Positions 46,121 to 57,166 of a stretch of DNA of 64,000 nt are shown in pieces; the first letter of the stretch is position 1; each line of letters begins with the position of its first letter. The notes beneath the pieces are model-generated. The model was not told the origin of the DNA, ran no database searches, and saw nothing but the letters and a program-made list of their open reading frames with translations. Origin of the DNA: Talinum fruticosum (Eukaryota; Streptophyta; Magnoliopsida; Caryophyllales; Talinaceae); contig JAITYX010000022.1 in NCBI GenBank assembly GCA_021018815.1, positions 2,790,001 through 2,854,000 of the forward strand, in the 5' to 3' direction. Made by a program: the position numbers and the translations under genes.

Positions 46121-48484
46121 ATGGCTCCCCCTGCTAAAGGTGTTCCACCATTTCCCTACTTCATTTTACCTTATTCTCTCCCATTCTGCATTTCATCATG
46201 TTTGTGTTATTGTCCAGATGTTTCTTGTTTTCTTTATGAAATTTATATGCCCCTCATTTTTTGTCATAAATGCATAGTATTTCTTGTGATTGATATTTAG
46301 GTATGTCTATGCTGTGGTAATTGCTACCTGCCGTTGAATCTCCCTTCATTGTTTTTCTTTCGATTTAATTTACTGGATTTTTGAGCTTATTTGTACTTGA
46401 AGATTTCATTGAGCTTATTTGTGTTTGCTGGGTGATTGTATTTTGGTTATTTTTCAATTTACGTGTAAGACTCAAATTTTATCACTCTAGCGTTACTGGA
46501 ACCTTTGGATTGGATTTTACTTGGACTGATCCCTGTCGTCTGTCTCTATGAACCCTTTGTACCTTATAGGTATAGCACACCTTATCCGAATGGACCTACT
46601 AGGGTTTGGTGACTGAAAATGTGTTCAATTATGTTGTGGGCATTGTATGTATATCTGCATTTTTTCTTCTCGTGTTCATGTGGTTAGTGAATAAGTTCTT
46701 CACTTGTGAAATAAGGAATGGAATATTCAGATGAATCTTGATAGCCATGAGCGGATTACTGAGGCTCATATGTGGGCTCTGCTTATGTGCGTGCAATTTT
46801 GAGGTATTGTAGTTTCCAGGAGACCTAATTTATGGTTATTTGTTATAAAGATGTGCTCTTGACTTCTTAGTGTTGTGCTTTTCATCAGAGGAATTGTTTG
46901 AAGTTCGAGGTAGTGATCTGCTAACTTATTAGCTTGGTCTGCATGCTCTGTTTTGAAAGGAAAGGAAAAGTTTTTTATGGGAGTGTAGGATGGGATCTAT
47001 GTTACTCAGACATGAGACGTGTCAATTTTTGAGGAGTTCTTTTGCATCTTTGGTCTAAAATGAAATGTGAAGAGTCCATATCCATGTTCAAGTGTCAAGT
47101 GCCTGACACGGGTACTTGAGCAAAGTGAAGAGTCGAAATAACAAAGGTTGGATCAACAATTTACAACTATTGCATTTTGTCAACGTGTGAATCAATTATT
47201 AATATCTTGTTGGTACTGCATTGTGAGGTTCTGTTTAGGAAGCCTCAAAATTGGTTAATATTCTTGAAGGCCAAAGACAAACATGGTGAAAGAATAGGAA
47301 GGATTTTGTTTAGGTTGGATTTTGTATTTCCATTAATGGATGTTTCTTTAGCTTTGTGACCTTTCGTTTCCTGTTCAATTATGTGTTGGTCCCATATGTT
47401 CCAAGCTATTGTTTATGTGTGTTGGCTTTCTCTTATCCCCCTGTCAATTGGTTGTGTGGTGGGTGTGAACCTCTTGTTTTTTTCTACGGCAGATGGAAAG
47501 AAGGCCGATCCCAAGGCACAGGCCTTGAAAGCTGCCAAGGCTGTGAAATCAGGTTCATCAACCTTGAAGAAGAAAACTAAGAAGATTAGGACCAAAGTCA
47601 CCTTCCACAGGCCAAAGACATTGAAGCTGCCAAGGAACCCCAAATACCCTCGCATCAGTGCAACCCCAAGAAACAAGTTGGACCACTATCAAATTCTCAA
47701 ATACCCGTTGACCACAGAGTCTGCAATGAAGAAGATTGAGGACAACAACACCTTGGTTTTTATCGTCGACATTCGTGCGGACAAGAAGAAGATCAAGGAT
47801 GCCGTTAAGAAGATGTATGACATCCAGGCTAAGAAAGTGAACACTTTGGTCAGGTAATATCATTGAAGCACTTTAATCAATAATATGATCTGATATTAAT
47901 TGCAATGTCTGTGTTAACGAGAGGAACAACACCCATGGATCATAACTGTTATCTTGACAAAAATTGTACCTATTCTATGAATATTTCGGTGTTTGAGTTC
48001 AACAGTATGAAAACAGAATGTGCGCCTTCAGTATATGAACCTTGATTGTTCTTTCCTAGAGCACTATAAGATTGTTTGATTGTACAACGCTGGACCAAAT
48101 CTGTTTCTTGTTCTAGTCAATTAGGCATATTCCATGTAAATTTCATTATTCTAGTTGAAGTATAATGCATGTAAGGCCCATTGTTCTAGTTGTTGAAGCA
48201 TAGTCGTTATAGCATAAAACATATTAATTCTGCTGCTAAGATGTAATGGAAACAAGTTCCTTCTGGAGTCTATATTTAGTTCTTCATCTATGTGTGTGTT
48301 TTCTTTCTCTTCCTGGGTGTTTTGGAGAAGCGGGACATACTCTATTGATTTACTGAATTGGAAGAAATATACTGAAAACTTAAATTATCTCTAATGCAGG
48401 CCTGATGGAACCAAGAAGGCATATGTTCGCTTGACACCCGACTATGATGCCTTGGATGTTGCCAACAAGATTGGAATCATATAA
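46121..48484 (+). CDS. RPL23A: 60S ribosomal protein L23a (uL23)
   Basis: Component of the large cytosolic ribosomal subunit, near the peptide exit tunnel. Coding exons 46121-46139, 47493-47853 and 48400-48484 join in frame to 154 residues, the same length as Arabidopsis RPL23A. The protein starts [20 protein letters not shown] with a Lys-rich N-terminal extension. It continues through [14 protein letters not shown], the strongly conserved [16 protein letters not shown] and [17 protein letters not shown], and ends [13 protein letters not shown]. Splice sites are canonical. The first coding exon holds only six codons plus one base, followed by a 1.35-kb intron. Upstream are site II elements and a telo box. 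No frame defect. Confidence 0.97.
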
Positions 48485-50930
48485 ATTGTACTTCACTGCG
48501 TCATCTTTTGTTATTTGGTTGCTTGTGACAATTTTGGGTAGGAACATTGGTGTTTGGTAGAACTTTGATTTTTCTCAAGAAGTCGAGATGTTCTCTAACA
48601 ACCTGAATTTTCATTTGGTTATTAGTACCTTGTTGTCAGCATTGTTAAAATCTGTTTGCTCTAGCAACGCGAGTTTTGTTTCCATTGGTTTTGTATTCTG
48701 GATTTTATGGTTAGCCAGGCTCCGAGACCCAATCCAATTTGCCTTGCATCATGCCGCCACCCTGAAAAATATTGTTACCAAACTAACTGCTTTGCATTGC
48801 CATTTCGGCCATGGATGTTGTCCCTTATGTTTAGTTAAGCAAGTAGCCATTTATTAATGGAAGAGTTACCCTATTTCTTCGCCATAAATTTCTTCATCGC
48901 GTATTTACCAATAATGCAGATGCCATTGAGTTGGACCTTACTACTACCCTATCACGTAAAGTAACTTTCCACTCTCACAGGCAACAAATTATTACATGGA
49001 AACTCGTGTAATAGAAATAAAAGTATGAAAAATCAATTTCTCTGTTTTCTATTTCATAATATCTATCGGTTTACAATTTCAATGATATATTAATTACTAG
49101 TTTTTCAAATTTATGTTTCATCAAGTGACACCTTTTAGCGATACATGACCTAGGAATCTACAAAATCATTATTGCATCTGACTTAGCAATGGAAAAAATT
49201 CAGGTCCGGATCAAATTCGAGTAACCGATCAAATTCGAGTAGCACAAATTGGTTAATGTTTAAATTCAGAAGAAATGTTTTATCCGACACTCAATTTTTT
49301 TGAGGTAAGACAAATTTAACTAACCTAAATTTATTTAAAATTAAATTTGAACAATAAAAGTAGAAAATATTTTATGTCCGAATTTAAAATTTGAACCAAT
49401 ATAATTAATTTTCTGAATGGTACAAATTTGAGTATTCAAATAAGACGAAATTTTTGGGCGAACCTAACAAATCCTCTTTTGCTTGATATTAGTATTTACT
49501 TTTGCTTGATATTAGGATAAGTTTGACTTGTTGATCGATCGAAAGAATAACTTTGACTTGGGTTGGGCACCAATTGGATTGATAAGATTCTGGTTGAAGT
49601 GATTTTAGGTTGGAATTATTTTAAATTGGAAAATGATACATGTGTTATAAGACACACTTTAAATATTTTCCTTTTAAGTTAAAAATTATGATAGTCATGC
49701 AATAAATTGAAAAAGAATGGTATGATTAAATAGTAAAATTGTATTACAACTTATAAATTATGTAACCATTTGATCCATCATTTTTCATATTTGTAAAATT
49801 ATGTGTATGACACATCTTCTAAGTAGGGTTGATCCGATTAGAGTGTCATTTAATACTTGTCGGCGTAACCGACGATTATTAAATCTTTACCTTCACAATT
49901 AATCATAATTATTAAAAAACTAGTGATTTTAAGTTATAAAATATATTAATATAGATTAAGACAAAATATTTTAAGAATATTTTCATATAAAACAGATATC
50001 ATCACTCTTTTAAATTTGAGTTTGCTATTTTAAGTTCGAGCCTTAGCTCGAATTTAGTAAGATTCAGCACAAAATCAGGTTTGCCTAAATTCGCAACTCA
50101 TCTTTTCGAGTTGATGAATTTTGTCATATATCATATAATAAATATACGAAAATTACGATAATAGTGCTATAAAATGACTTTTTTCACCTTCAGTGACCAA
50201 TAAATATTCAAAAATTTTTGATAGTACAATGCTATAAAATAACTTTGTTTTCTCTTCAGTTAAAGTACAATTAGGTTAATTTGATGACTGTAAAATGAAT
50301 AATGCAATATGTTGATTCTATTTGAATATTTCAAACAACATTGACTAATTTGTTTTAATTTTTATAATTACACAAAGGTACCTTACTTAAAGTATAATAC
50401 TTTGTGTAATTTTTTAAATAGTTATATCATATTTTAGGGTACTTTTGTGTAATTTTTTACAAAGGAAAGGATATTTAAGAATAACTTTTCATACTTGAGG
50501 GACCTTTAAATAATTACACCATACGTTAAAGTACTTTCATGTAATTTTTAGGCATAACTAACGTCTCCAAGTATCTTAAAATTTTAAAAAATAAAAAAAT
50601 TCCTTGGCATCGCACTGTTTCTTAAAAACCAATTTTCGCAGTAGCTATTTTCTATGCTAAGTTCTTCTTCCCTTTATTTATTTATATTTATTTTCTCCCT
50701 AATAAGAATAACATCTTTGATTATGTCTAATTAGAAAATTTTTCTTAGGGGTCTATTCAGGTTTCGCTAACTATTGAAGTGATTTATTAAATTCATATAA
50801 ATATTTTTGGATCCATTAAAGTTTGGTCAAATATTTTTTGGAACCAATTCCGGCAATTTTTATAATTTTGGGTAAAATAAATGACGTGAAACAATTGCCC
50901 TTGAATAGTTGGTTGAACAACAATATGGCA
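48485..50930. other. RPL23A 3' region and AT-rich spacer
   Basis: No further gene. Copy 1 of an AT-rich dispersed repeat lies at about 49690-49900. Confidence 0.6.
49690..49900 (+). repeat. AT-rich dispersed repeat, copy 1
   Basis: Shares an ordered series of blocks with 52438-52665: AATAAATTGAAAAAGAATGGTAT, AGTAAAATTGTATTA, ATTTGTAAAATTA, GTATGACA.ATCTT and GTGTCATTT.ATAC. A more diverged copy is at 54540-54745. All are in the same orientation. Confidence 0.75.
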
Positions 50931-50934
50931 ACAA

Positions 50935-50972
<38 letters not shown>

Positions 50973-50990
50973 TAATAATAATAATAAAAT
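50935..50990. repeat. (AAT)n microsatellite
   Basis: AAT units with one AAC interruption, immediately 5' of the L1 fragment. Confidence 0.9.
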
Positions 50991-50994
50991 TATA

Positions 50995-51895
50995 CCAGTT
51001 GCTTGGGAGGAGATTTGTTAATCAAAGAAGCAAGGTGGTTTGGGCATTAAGAGTAGTGATTGGAAGAAAGCTCTACTCGCAAAGCAGCTATGGTTTTTAA
51101 TGGACAAAGCAGACAAGCTTTGGGTGAAATGGGTACATAGCATATACATCAAGGCCCAAGAAGTTAGCAATATGGGGTATAAATCTGATTCCAGCTGCTA
51201 CTTTAAGAGGATTATGAAGGTAAGAATTCATTTAGACAGATGGTATGATCCACAGTCACAAAAATGGATTCCTGTGCAGCAAAATAAATTCAATGTCAGA
51301 GTTGCATATGAGGTGTTACAGGAAGTTGGACAAGTAGTCAGCTGGTGGAAATTTGTCTGGCATAGGCTGATCATACCAAAGCATTCCTATTGTCTATGGT
51401 TAGTGTTGAAGAGGAAAGTTTTTACAAGAGACAGACTTCTCAAATGGATTAAAGTGGAAGATAGATCTTGTGTGTTATTCAATGCACATGAAAGCATAGA
51501 TCATCTCTTTCTCCAATGCCCATTTGCACAAGTACTAAATGGACTGGCTGGTACTGAGATAGCAGATTGGAGACAAGACTGGAATGAATGGCTCAAAGGC
51601 AAATCAATATCCCACGCGAAGCTTGCTGTACTAGCCTCCCAAATTGCAGCAGTCACATTTTCGGTATGGCAAGAGAGGAATCTCAGGATCTTCCATGCAA
51701 AGAAAAGACAAGCTCAACAGATTATATACAACATATACAATGGGTCATGAGAACCCATTTACTGAACAGGAAAGGAATGTTCAAGCCATGGATAGATAGA
51801 CTTTAATTAGATTATGTAACCCTTTACCCAAAGTTATGATGTAAATATGCTTGGTTAATGGTAAAATTCTTACTTTCTACCAAAAAAATTGATAT
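50995..51895 (+). mobile_element. 5'-truncated L1 LINE fragment with intact zinc-binding RT domain
   Basis: An uninterrupted frame from 51040 to 51750 encodes the C-terminal part of a plant L1 ORF2. It has LGIKSSDWKKALLAKQLWFL, then VRVAYEVLQE, WWKFVWHRLIIPKHSYCLWL, a zinc-binding RT region with CVLFNAHESIDHLFLQCPFA, and VWQERNLRIFHAK. About 40 bases upstream continue the match in another frame. The RNase H domain is absent. A 3' tail (GTAACCCTTTACCC...TTCTACCAAAAAAATT) ends near 51890. The long clean frame suggests more recent insertion than the LINE at 12.8-21.3 kb. Confidence 0.88.
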
Positions 51896-51915
51896 AATAA
51901 TATTAGCAATAATTG

Positions 51916-51916
<1 letters not shown>

Positions 51917-51973
<57 letters not shown>

Positions 51974-52001
51974 CATTATATCAACCGTCTCTCTCCCTTC
52001 C

Positions 52002-52035
<34 letters not shown>

Positions 52036-52072
52036 TTTTTTGATAGATAATAATAGTAATAATAATAATTGG
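51917..52072. repeat. (ATT)n and (AAT)n microsatellites in inverted orientation
   Basis: About 55 bp of ATT units (51917-51972), then about 33 bp of AAT (52005-52035) and further AAT-rich sequence. This follows the L1 3' tail. Confidence 0.9.
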
Positions 52073-52437
52073 CAATAACAATAATAATAAGAAGAATGAT
52101 TATACTCAACTCCCTCTCAACCCCACACCCATCCCCTCCCAATACCATCATGACCACCAAACCACCGGCAAGCACAACTTCAATCAACTCCCTCCCTCTC
52201 TCTCTCCTCCCATCAGCTCATCCCCTATTGCCATGGCTAATTATTTCAGTGAGGACTCAAATTCATGTCAGAAGTGGATTTCAGTAATTACATTATATTC
52301 TTAATTATTTCAGCAGCCCTAAACTAATTATTTTTCCTAATCCATGTTGGATTCCAATTCAAACAAAAATCTTCCAAGTGAAATGACATTTGTATTGATG
52401 AAGACACTATCTATTTATTTTAAAAAATATTATATTA

Positions 52438-52665
52438 TATAATAAATTAAAAAGAATGGTATAATTAAAGAGTAAAATTGTATTATAATTTACAAATTAT
52501 GTAAAATTACCATTTTACCTATGATTTTGCATATTTATAAAATTACACGTATGACATATCTTGTAGTTAGAATTGATCTGATCAGGGTGTCATTTGATAC
52601 CTATAGATGTAGCCGATTATTATCAAAGTTTTACATTTATAATTAATTCTAAAAAATAGTAATTT
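52438..52665 (+). repeat. AT-rich dispersed repeat, copy 2
   Basis: Direct-orientation relative of 49690-49900 and 54540-54745. It ends about 60 bases before the TATA-like sequence of the GDSL gene. Confidence 0.75.
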
Positions 52666-52724
52666 TGTCAGTCAAAAAGACATTTAAGAGTGTTTTTATA
52701 CAAGGCCTTCATATTATCAGCTAA

Positions 52725-52733
52725 GCTTTAAAT
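52725..52733 (+). promoter_or_regulatory. TATA-like box of the GDSL gene
   Basis: CTTTAAATAG sits about 115 bases upstream of the chosen start (52846). An in-frame ATG at 52735 would fall before a start site set by this box, which favours 52846. Confidence 0.5.
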
Positions 52734-52845
52734 AGTGTGCTTGCCTCCCCTTTCTCTCCTAATCTTACAACCAAATTTCAAGCTTAACCCGCCGTCCAAT
52801 CACTTTTACCAATTTCATGCATTGCTCTGTTCTTTAACACAGGCT

Positions 52846-53967
52846 ATGAAGCCGTTTCTCTTCCTTGTGCTTTTCTCTTTCCTAATGCTCAACCTCATTC
52901 CCCGAGCCTTTGCTTCGGCTTCTTCTTCTCCTGAGACCCTCTCCTTTAATAGGATTTTTCAGTTTGGGGATTCAGTAAGTGACACTGGCAACTTCATAAG
53001 AGATAATCCCATCGGAGGTCGCCCTTTCGCCAACTTCCCTTATGGCCAGACCATCCACAACCCTACTGGTCGTTCCTCGGACGGTTTTCTGATGATTGAT
53101 TACTTCGCGGAGTTCTTCCATCTTCCCTTGATCAACCCCTACCTTGATCAACAAGCGAATTTTACCTATGGAGTCAACTTTGCTGTTGTGGGTGCAACTG
53201 CTCTTGACACCTCTGCTTTGTCGGCCAAGGGCATATTATCACCGGCTACTAACTCTTCACTCTCAGTCCAACTCAAGTGGTTTAAATCCCATCTGCACAC
53301 CTTATGTGCAGATAACTTTGAGTGTAAGAAAAGTGTGGTAAGAAAATCCCTAGTCATGATGGGGGAAGTTGGAGGCAATGACTACAACTATGTTTTTCTA
53401 CAAGGTAGACCTTTGGTGGAGGTGTATAGGATGGTGCCCGAGGTGGTTCGAGCCATTAAACAAGCTGTTGAAGAAGTGATCAATATGGGTGCGATTCGGG
53501 TGGTTGTGCCCGGTAACTTTCCTATTGGCTGCATGCCTATTTATTTGGCCCTCTTCGAAACTCAAGACTCAAGTATGTATGATGAGCTCAACTGTCTCAA
53601 GAGCTTGAACGACTTTGCCAAATTCCACAACGACCATCTAAAAACAGCTATCAAAGAGCTGCAAAGAGAGTACCCAAATGTGGCAGTTGTTTATGGTGAT
53701 TATTTCTGGGGGCTAAGATGGATAATCAAGAATGCGGCTTCCCTTGGGTTCCGCAAAGATGGTCTCCAAAAGACTTGCTGTGGGATGGGCTCCAACAAGT
53801 ATAATTTCAATTTGACAACGATGTGCGGATATGAAGGGATTACAGTTTGTGAAAATTCGAGTGAACAGTATAGCTGGGATGGGGTTCATTTGACTCAGCA
53901 TGCATACCTTCATATGACTCGGTGGTTGCTTCGGGCCATCGTTCCCGGCATCCTTCTAGTCGTTTGA
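52846..53967 (+). CDS. GDSL esterase/lipase, SGNH family, secreted; intronless
   Basis: Predicted 373-residue secreted hydrolase of the plant GDSL family (At5g45910 / At1g28600-like group, assigned by overall resemblance). The N-terminus MKPFLFLVLFSFLMLNLIPRAFA is a clear signal peptide. Block I is FQFGDSVSDTGN (catalytic Ser in GDSV), then GRPFANFPYGQ and GRSSDGFLMIDY. Block III is GEVGGNDYN with the oxyanion Asn, and the last block is SWDGVHLTQHAY with the catalytic Asp and His. Potential N-glycosylation sites include NFT and NSS. Length is normal. Related genes usually have about five exons; this one is a single uninterrupted frame, so a retrocopy origin is possible. Substrate unknown. An upstream in-frame ATG at 52735 is unlikely to be used. 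Confidence 0.93.
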   Translation: MKPFLFLVLFSFLMLNLIPRAFASASSSPETLSFNRIFQFGDSVSDTGNFIRDNPIGGRPFANFPYGQTIHNPTGRSSDGFLMIDYFAEFFHLPLINPYLDQQANFTYGVNFAVVGATALDTSALSAKGILSPATNSSLSVQLKWFKSHLHTLCADNFECKKSVVRKSLVMMGEVGGNDYNYVFLQGRPLVEVYRMVPEVVRAIKQAVEEVINMGAIRVVVPGNFPIGCMPIYLALFETQDSSMYDELNCLKSLNDFAKFHNDHLKTAIKELQREYPNVAVVYGDYFWGLRWIIKNAASLGFRKDGLQKTCCGMGSNKYNFNLTTMCGYEGITVCENSSEQYSWDGVHLTQHAYLHMTRWLLRAIVPGILLVV

Positions 53968-55445
53968 TCACGTGGATCATATATAACTATGAACGTTAGT
54001 TTCACTTGGTTTTTCTTGGATTTATATGCTTGTTATATCCAATTAACATAAAAAGACTTGTACTTAAAGAGCTCACTTAATTTTAAATCAAGCATCTAAA
54101 ATGTTTATGTTTTTATAGGAAGCCCAGAAAATTATATTACAGGAAAATAAATATTCAATAGAAAATGCTTTCATTTTAGACGTCCTGTCCTACAATGATC
54201 AAATGTAATAGAATGTGACGGAAAGCTATAAATAAATGAATTATTTAGAAGAAATAAGATATCATGTCTATATAATAATAGCAAAATGATATGTATCTTG
54301 TTGTTGTTACAAGACATATCTTTAAGGTCCTCTTTCATTTACCTTTACCTTACAACTCATAACAATTTCTTACAACTCGCTTATTCCTTATAACTTTTTA
54401 TAACTAACTTTATGACTATCTTATAACTCCTTACAACTTTTTATAACTAACTTTATAATTATTTTACAACTCTTTACATGCTCCTTACAGTTAAATGGCG
54501 GAATATGACATAAGCGTTTCTCTTAACATATTAAAAGTTATAATATGATATGTTAAATTGAAAAATGGTATAATTAAAGTGTGTAATGTTATAACTTATA
54601 ATTTGTGCAATATCATTTTTTACATATAATTTTTCACAATTGTAAATCACATGCATGATACGTCTTTGCAAATATGGTTGAATAAGTAAAGGTATCATTT
54701 CGTTTTAGTTTGATGTAATCAACATATTTTTGATGGATTTTAATTAATAATATCATATAAAATTCTATATTTAGACCCGGGTTAATGGCTTTATTCGTTA
54801 ATATGACCTTATTTGAACCATATGATTCAATATTACACGGGTCAATAACCTGTATATATGGGCCTATATACAGGATCATATGAGACTATAATGAATAAAA
54901 TTATGGAATTAGACTTGTATATAATAGAACCATATATGATATAAAAATTGACTTAATTAAACTGGTATTATCCAATATATATCCCCTATCTGAATTCAAT
55001 GTGAATATCCTATATAAAATTTTAGGTTATAATTGACTTAGATTATAATGTGTGAATCAACCATAACTAGTATTTTGTGTTATTTTCTTCAATAAAATTT
55101 TGGTTCTTACCAATAAATAATTTAAATATAATTATCAAAATTTTATAATTTAAAACTACATAAAATATTAATTTAAGCTAAAATAAGAAGTATAACGTAT
55201 ATGTTGTAACCCATATAATAATAGTATGTATTTTCACTGTACTATACCATACATGTTCATATATATCAAAAAAACAAAGTGAATGCCTCAATAAGACCAA
55301 CTCACTCGGGGCAAATAATAAATTAAAAATAATTTCAGAAAATTAATCAAGAATTCACCAGACACTGTACTAATCTTTCCCTCCTTAGTCCATAAGACAT
55401 GCGGCGGCAAAGAGAGGCTGGAGGAGGAGACATAAAATGGCCGGC
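53968..55445. other. AT-rich spacer downstream of the GDSL gene
   Basis: No gene recognised. It includes a TTATAACTC/TTACAACT-rich stretch (54340-54500) and dispersed-repeat copy 3 at about 54540-54745. Confidence 0.6.
54540..54745 (+). repeat. AT-rich dispersed repeat, copy 3 (diverged)
   Basis: Blocks GATATGTTAAATTGAAAAATGGTATAATTAAAG, ATAACTTATAATTTGT, CATGATACGTCTT and GGTATCATTT line up with copies 1 and 2. Confidence 0.6.
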
Positions 55446-55658
55446 CTAGTGGTTGAAAGCGGCGGCAAAGGAGACGAGCAACGAGGAGACGATCACAGCG
55501 GCAGACACCGGCAATGAGAACGCAGCGCCTTTCTCCATGGACGGAGGCATGGCCCCCGCCGGCGACGGCGCCGGAGCCATTCCGAAGTCCTGAGCGGACG
55601 CGGCCGCCGCAAGCACAGCCACCACGGCGGCGAAGATCATGGCCTTCATGTGTGCCAT
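55446..55658 (-). CDS. Arabinogalactan peptide, copy 1
   Basis: A 70-residue AG-peptide precursor. The signal peptide MAHMKAMIFAAVVAVLAAAASA is followed by a very short mature part beginning QDFGMAPAPSPAG, whose Ala-Pro/Ser-Pro units are the usual sites for proline hydroxylation and arabinogalactan addition. SMEKGAAFSLPVSAAVIVSSLLVSFAAAF is the C-terminal GPI-attachment signal. The mature peptide would be anchored at the outer face of the plasma membrane. It is intronless, and on the opposite strand to copies 2 and 3. A TATA box and a shared promoter module lie upstream. The closest named group may be AGP23-like peptides; this is a guess. Confidence 0.9.
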   Translation of the reverse strand: MAHMKAMIFAAVVAVLAAAASAQDFGMAPAPSPAGAMPPSMEKGAAFSLPVSAAVIVSSLLVSFAAAFNH

Positions 55659-55765
55659 TTTATAAGACTACTAACTGAGCTTGAACGTATAACTTGGAGA
55701 GAGAGAGATGGGGACTGTGAGATAGAGAGATAAGGCGGTGATATGAAATGAAGAAAGGGGAGGGA

Positions 55766-55866
55766 ATTTATAAGGAGAGAGAGAGAGGGCTGATGCGTGT
55801 GGACCCCCGCCCGGGCGGAAACGTGGACAGCTAATAGACAACAGGTCGGTCGCCGCCAATAAGATT
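55766..55866 (-). promoter_or_regulatory. Arabinogalactan-peptide promoter module, copy 1
   Basis: Read on the minus strand: ATTGGCGGC, then TTAGCTGTCCACG, then GGGGTCCACACG, a CT tract and CCTTATAAAT (TATA box 55766-55772). The order and spacing match those of copies 2-4. Confidence 0.75.
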
Positions 55867-56754
55867 GACTCTCTCGCTCTCTCTCTCTATTGTATGTTTT
55901 CATACCTGTACTTGTATAGTTGTATATTTCAAGTTTTCTATGTTTTTTTTATTAAAAAATATTTGGATTGGAAAATAAGAGAAGTAATTAGTTAAGCAAC
56001 AAAAAAAGGTTGACGACGTGTATGGCAGGCAAAGGCAGGTCAGGTGGCGGTGGGTGAGAACTGAAAACAAAATGGAAAACTTCAGAGGAAACCGTCAACG
56101 CGGAATCGGAACCCATCCAGTTGTTCTCCATTTTATTTTAAAGCTTTACATGTCTATTTTTAAAATTATAGCTGTCTCAGTTCCCTTTGAATTATGGCAT
56201 TAAAATAAAATAAAAAAGTTGAATGTCCCCCTTTTATATGTATTTTTTGTATTTTGATATGAAGACACCTAAGTTCAGATTCTTCATCATCATGCATAAT
56301 TATTTTTTCTTAATTAAGAATTTCAGTACATTTAAAAACTTCATTTTAGAAAACTACAATATTTCTCCCTTTTCATATGCTCCCAAGTAAGTATGATAAT
56401 TTAGTGGCTCTTCTAATTTAAAAAAACTAATTAAATTTTGAGGAATTAGGAACCTAATTTATTAGTTTATTATTTCAAATGAGAATGCATTATTACTTAA
56501 TAAAGTAATTTTAATGTTATTTTTTATAAGATATAAATAACGGTCTTTATTTTAAAATGGATAATCACACTACGAATGGGCATATTTGCATACAAGAAGT
56601 GATGACTAATATCATTAGAATTATGACATGCTTAAGCTGTGTTTATTAACTACAGTAATTAACTTCAATTCTTCTGATGGAAAATAAACATTTGAAATAC
56701 AAAAACAAGAGAGAAAATTGAAGAACCAGTCTGAAACAGCAACTCTTTCAGAAT

Positions 56755-56859
56755 GAATCTTCGATGGCGGCCGGCCCCACCCCTTGCTTAGCGCTGCACG
56801 TCTCACTCTCATGACGCGTTCCACGCGGAATGCCTTTCTCTCCTTCTCTTCTTATAAAT
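56755..56859 (+). promoter_or_regulatory. Arabinogalactan-peptide promoter module, copy 2
   Basis: AATCTTCGATGGCGGCCGGCC, then GCTTAGCGCTGCACG, GCGTTCCACGCGGAA, a CT tract and TATAAAT at 56853-56859, about 92 bases before the start codon. Confidence 0.75.
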
Positions 56860-56950
56860 GCCGCCTTCTCCCTCTCCATCTCCTGCATAATCAATCATCA
56901 AACACATCCTACGTCTCTCTCTCTCTCCAGAAATCAACAAAGCCAAACAA

Positions 56951-57166
56951 ATGGCACACATGAAGGCCTTGATCTTCGCCGCCGTGGTGGCGGTGCTTGC
57001 TGTGGCCGCGTCCGCTCAAGACTTCGAAATGTCTCCAGGTCCGTCACCGGAGGGGGCAATGCCGCCGTCCATGGAGAAAGGCGCTGCGTTCTCGTTGCCG
57101 GTGTCTGCCGCCGTGATGGTCTCCTCATTGATCGTCTCGTTCGCCGCTGCCTTATTCAACCACTAG
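56951..57166 (+). CDS. Arabinogalactan peptide, copy 2
   Basis: A 71-residue AG-peptide precursor very similar to copy 1. The signal peptide MAHMKALIFAAVVAVLAVAASA is followed by QDFEMSPGPSPEGAMPP and a GPI-signal tail ending ALFNH. The Pro-rich core is SPGPSP rather than APAPSP, so one Ala-Pro context is lost. Copies 1 and 2 are divergently arranged, 1.3 kb apart. The leader is CT-rich. No intron. Confidence 0.9.
   Translation: MAHMKALIFAAVVAVLAVAASAQDFEMSPGPSPEGAMPPSMEKGAAFSLPVSAAVMVSSLIVSFAAALFNH

Noticed and set aside
50935..52081. Poly-Ile/Asn frames
   Set aside because: Translations of AAT/ATT microsatellites.
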